Positions 59,820 to 64,000 of a DNA stretch of 64,000 bases are shown piece by piece. The position numbers were made by a program, and so were the translations under genes. This DNA comes from Paramecium tetraurelia (taxonomy: Eukaryota > Ciliophora > Oligohymenophorea > Peniculida > Parameciidae), in contig NW_001798955.1 in the NCBI RefSeq assembly GCF_000165425.1, positions 620,001 through 684,000 of the forward strand. Direction: 5' to 3'. A model generated the notes under the pieces. The model ran no database searches and had not been told where the DNA came from. It saw only the letters and a program-made list of their open reading frames with translations. The first letter of the stretch is position 1. Every line of letters begins with the position of its first letter.

Positions 59820-62800
59820 ATGATTAATTTAATCAGCATTACTCTCTTATTTTGGTTAGCAGTAACTCAATATAAATTAATTCTTCAAGGCCCAGCCTCA
59901 AAAAAGATGAACTGCAAATAACTCGATAAAGGTATTAAATTAATATTATCTAGGTGATAATGGATTTATAGGCTCATAGTATTTTTACGAAAAACTTTCC
60001 AATTATGGTTAAAATACTAACTTGGATAAAATTACCTTTCGCTTGTGGTTTATGGTCTATTCAAAAATGAGATTACCAGGTAAACAAATACTGTTCGCCT
60101 TTTTAGATGGTTACGATATTGATTCTGTAATGGCATTTACTATCATAGTATATTAATCTGATGGTTTACTTTAATCTTGAGTCATCAAATTATTCATTGT
60201 ATGTTTTAAATGAAAAAGTCAATCCAGAAGTGATGAGCATACTGGTGGATTAGTAAATATAAATAATATTAGAGATAAAAGGATTTTTTTATAGGGTACT
60301 GGAATTATCTTTTGATCTCAATAGATTAGACGAGTGGGGATGCATTTTTGAATTTAAAACTTTTTAGCACTTACAATTATCAACTCCAATAGGTTTTGGA
60401 TGCGTTGCCATCATAAAAGTATGTAATAGCAATTTAAATTATAGGTTAAATTTTAGATTTGGTGTACATTCTAGGATAACAAATGAATAATTATTTCAAA
60501 AAATAGAAGACTACAAAGCCTGTGTGTATGTCGCTAATTTTGAATATATCAATGGATGGGCAACAATGGACAAGGAAATATATGTTTAGGATTAAATAGA
60601 CTTGAAGTATTCTCTGAAGCCATACTAGAGTGAAGGATTAATTATTGATTCTTAATTTATCAATGTAAAACTGAGATAGCAAACTAATATTGAATATAGT
60701 GGGATTATAGGTTTAAACATTTATAAAGATACTAGAATTCTGTATGACTTTTAGGATAAAATGGATTCATTTAGTATTATATTTTGGATGAAGCCTTAAT
60801 AAATAGTGTCAAATTTTAAGCTAATTTCATTTACTGATGAATTTATAAAACTAATAAGTCTAGGATTTGGTGTTAATTAAAACTATGCTTTTATGGTATA
60901 CTAAAACGATAATTAAATAAACATTGGGGATTTGAGTCCCAATTAATGGAAACATATTACGATAGGGATATTAGAAATATCGAGAAATCAATACTTTAAG
61001 GCAACCAATTCTGTAAAGATGATGAAGATCTACATTGATGATTAGATGGTATATTTGTAATAAATTTACAATTTCAAATGGTATAAAAGTTTATTAATTG
61101 GCCCATTATTATTGGAAAGTAGAGGTTAAGAGGTGATTGATATTCAAGATTTAAGGATTTTTAATGGATATGGCATCTCTGAATCCTCAGGAGACTGTAA
61201 ACTATTTGCAGGACTATATTGTGCATTCTGCAAATCATAGACACATTATTGCAAAGAATAAGATCCATTAGATGATATTAACATTTATGAATGTCCTGCA
61301 GGATATAAATTAGAGAATGGATATTGTAAACCAATTCCAATAGCATTATGTTTGAGATAAAGTGGAGGCAATTGTGTTGAATGTGATAAAAATGCAATTC
61401 TTTCTTAAGGAATATGTCAAATATAAACATAGTTGAATAGAGTATCTATTTATCCATGCTCAGGAAAAGATGTAGTATTATGTTAGACAACTGACATTGT
61501 AAAAAGTTAAATACTCACATCTGTATAACGAGCACGATTGTGTAGTTCTAACTTATATAATACAAAATATGAATGTGCTGGTAGTTAGGTTCTGTCATGC
61601 AAATATTCTTATTATTCAGGACTATGTTTTGAGTGTAAGGATTCATATTACTTAACAGAATTGAAGATTTGTGTATCAACATGTTTTAAAAACAAAGCAG
61701 ACAGATTCAATTACATAAATAAATGTGTTAAGGATTGTCCATATAAGTATATATTCAATCACCCTTGTCCAGTAGATGGAGGAAAAGAACCTGATTTAGT
61801 TTGTTCGCTAACTCCTGATTGTCAAGCTGATGAAATAGACCTTGGATACACTTGTCTATCTGGTAGTTAAAAGGAAGTGGGTAAGTCTGTAGGTTGCAGA
61901 CCCCTATTAGCCTCTAAATATGCTCCAAATTAGCCATTGATTTGCCATCCTTCATGCAAATATTGTTTTGGAACAACTTATAGATAATGTTTAGGTTGTT
62001 ATGAAGGGATGTATTTTACTCCTTATCTTGGGATGTGCTTGTAAAATTGTTCTGAAGAAAGAGACAATCTATTTATCTACCATAATTCTAAGATTTGGAA
62101 ATGTGAATTAAAATGTCCATCAAATTTATTAACATAGGGTGACATATGTGTACAATCTTGTTATGATGGATACTAAGCTCAAGATGGAATATGTAAAAGT
62201 GTTAGCTCTGTCAGTGAATACTTTTTAGAGAGTAAAATAATTGAGATAGAAGGAGTCAGTACAACACTGTATTCTTGGAAATACTGTCCTTAATTATGCA
62301 ATTCTTGTTAAAATAATACCATATGCAAAACTTGCATTAATAAATATCCATTTGAAAATGATGTATGCAAAATCAGTTGTTTCCCAAGATTCGCTCTAAA
62401 AACAAAGTCTCTCTCCAGTTGTAAGGATTAATGCAACCCGGATGAACTTACATTTTGGAATGATGACTTGTTTGGTTACTAAATAGCAGAATGCTTTTAA
62501 AGGAAATGTGGGGAAATAGAAGCCGATTAAATATACTAGTCTTTCCTCCATTAGAATGACAATACAAGATGTGTGTATCCATGTGACGATGGATATTATG
62601 GTAATCTATAATCTCTTTTATGTAAACCATGTTTAGTCTCTTGTGCAACTTGTATAGATCAGTCTTATATTTGTACTTAATGCTAACCTTTGTTATTTTT
62701 AAAAGGATCAACCTGTTTAACAACTTGTGGATAAAGTTTCAAAAACTATATGAATTGGCATTGTGAAACAGAATGTTCTTCAGGATACACAATTGCAGAT

Positions 62801-64000
62801 TCTACAAACAACTTATATGCTTGTGTTGAATAGTGTGGATAATTATATGCTACTTATTTATATGTATGGAGAGGACAATGTTATGAAAATATTTCTGGTG
62901 TTTCTGCATTCTGTATCAACTACTAATGTGAAGATTGCCATTCTTAATGCAAATAATGTTAAGGTCCAAATTCTAATGATTGTCTGGCTTGTTATTAGAA
63001 TTCCTATTTACTAAGTAATGAATGTGTACAAGATTGTGGGAGTCTTAAGTATGATTAAATAAACTGGAGATGTGTGGAAGAATGTCCCCTTGAATCAAAG
63101 CAATCTTCAGGTATGTCATTAATCTTAAACCATTAAATAACCGTATGTGGACTAACATGTTTATTTGAGACATTCTAATTTAGAGATGAATGTTATACTC
63201 AATAACCTATAGAGACATTTTGTTTGCAAAGAACTGATTATTAATATTGTGAACTCTGCTCATCCCTTTGTACAATATGTAGTTCCTCTTCTTCATCAAA
63301 TTGTTAAGAATGTATTCCTACTGCATTTAAATATGGAACTAGTTGTTTTATGGAATGTCCAGATGAAGCTCCCTTAAAAGATGTAGTGAATAAATAGTGT
63401 GTTGCTTCATGCTCATCTGGATTTTCTGAAGATGGATATTGTGTTGATTATTGCTAGACCATTTCATACAGATACTTATAAAAAAATGCTTGTTATACAG
63501 TTGCATGTCCCATTGGTACATTTAATGAAGTAGGATCCAAAATTTGTTAAGAATGTTATACTGGCTGTGCTACTTGTTTTGGAAGTAGTTAGAGTGAATG
63601 TTTGAGTTGTGTTGCTGGGTATTTCATAGATCAAGAAACTTTATGCAGTGACTCTTGTTTAATAGAACCTAATGTCATTGAAGATTTGATCAATCGAAGA
63701 TGTGTTTAATTCTGTCCCATAGATTCATTTTTATAATAATTAACTAATGGTCACTATGGATGTAAGGAAACATGTCCAGAATATTACTATTCTAATATTT
63801 GTGTTTCCTCTTGTCCATCTTAGACCTATCAAGATGGTTTAGCCTGCATTAGCTGTGCATCTCCTTGTTCAGTTTGTTTTGGAAGAGATGTAACACAATG
63901 TAATAAATGCGATATAGGGTATTATTTATATGAGACAACCTGTTACTTAGATTGTCCAGATCAGATTCCTTATGGAAATATTTAAGATTAAACATGTGTA
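59820..64000 (+). CDS. giant secreted/surface protein: LamG-like lectin domains plus furin-like Cys repeats (3' end outside window)
   Basis: MINLISITLLFWLAVTQYKL is a signal peptide. An intron at 59932-59953 and a few more within the first kilobase close the frame. The N-terminal 450 residues hold two concanavalin-A/LamG-like domains: DKITFRLWFMVYSKMRLPG, then DSFSIIFWMKPQQ ... WKHITIGILEI ... SLLIGPLLLE. From about 61195 the protein becomes a long series of cysteine-rich furin/GF-receptor-like units. Examples are CPAGYKLENGYC, CVECDKNAILS, CKYCFGTTYRQC and CPLESKQSS; the spacing is C-x2-C and CP repeatedly. It is a large extracellular adhesive or surface protein of a kind common in ciliates. 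No TM or GPI end is visible because the gene continues past 64000. Confidence 0.85.

Overview
The window is ciliate macronuclear DNA, almost certainly Paramecium. Long proteins with recognisable domains read through many TAA and TAG codons (glutamine here), and every confident gene ends in TGA. Genes are split by very small GT...AG introns, which I found at about 18-35 nt and mostly 22-28 nt. Intergenic gaps are often only 29-120 bp, the DNA is very AT-rich, and genes lie on both strands. Introns were placed by eye from frame shifts and checked by asking that the spliced length be a multiple of three. Coordinates of genes given as 'closed' passed that check. I saw no transposon, virus-like element, rRNA, tRNA, telomere or CRISPR array.

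Layout. 1-9 kb: the 3' end of a coiled-coil gene, a small gene, a cyclic-nucleotide-domain K+ channel with a zinc knuckle, a Q/N-rich R-G-Y-repeat protein, a 511-aa unknown, a small gene, then a 1.7-kb AT-rich stretch. 9-17.7 kb: tRNA m1A58 methyltransferase TRM61, an N/Q-rich protein, a CDPK-like pseudokinase with EF-hands, an active CAMK-type kinase, and a Q-rich C2-domain protein. 17.8-29 kb: an ABCG transporter, a TORTIFOLIA1/SPIRAL2-like HEAT protein, a DHHC palmitoyltransferase, a probable decayed gene, a small basic protein, a two-FHA protein and a two-TM membrane protein. 29-41 kb: a MIR-domain protein, a small gene needing a frameshift, PACRG, a MORN protein, a gamma-carbonic-anhydrase-like protein, a secreted 2H phosphoesterase-like protein, a Coq11/NDUFA9-like SDR, a Myb protein, a Rab-like GTPase and a CK1-like pseudokinase. 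41-50 kb: the PP6 catalytic subunit, a large polytopic membrane protein, a secreted beta-sandwich-like protein, a SANT-like protein, HPD (tyrosine breakdown) and an N/K-rich protein. 50-64 kb: CDC50, small proteins, a Wee1-like degenerate kinase, a P4-ATPase flippase, and the start of a giant cysteine-rich surface protein that runs off the window.

Functional themes. Several products fit membrane excitability and signalling in a ciliate cortex and cilium: K+ channel, CDPK-like and other kinases, PP6, DHHC enzyme, PACRG, MORN and the HEAT microtubule protein. The P4-ATPase and its obligate partner CDC50 lie about 3.6 kb apart on the same strand. Three of the four kinase-like genes have lost catalytic-loop residues. 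No operon-like system is expected or seen. The less ordinary items are these divergent or pseudo-enzymes and a few small unassigned genes.
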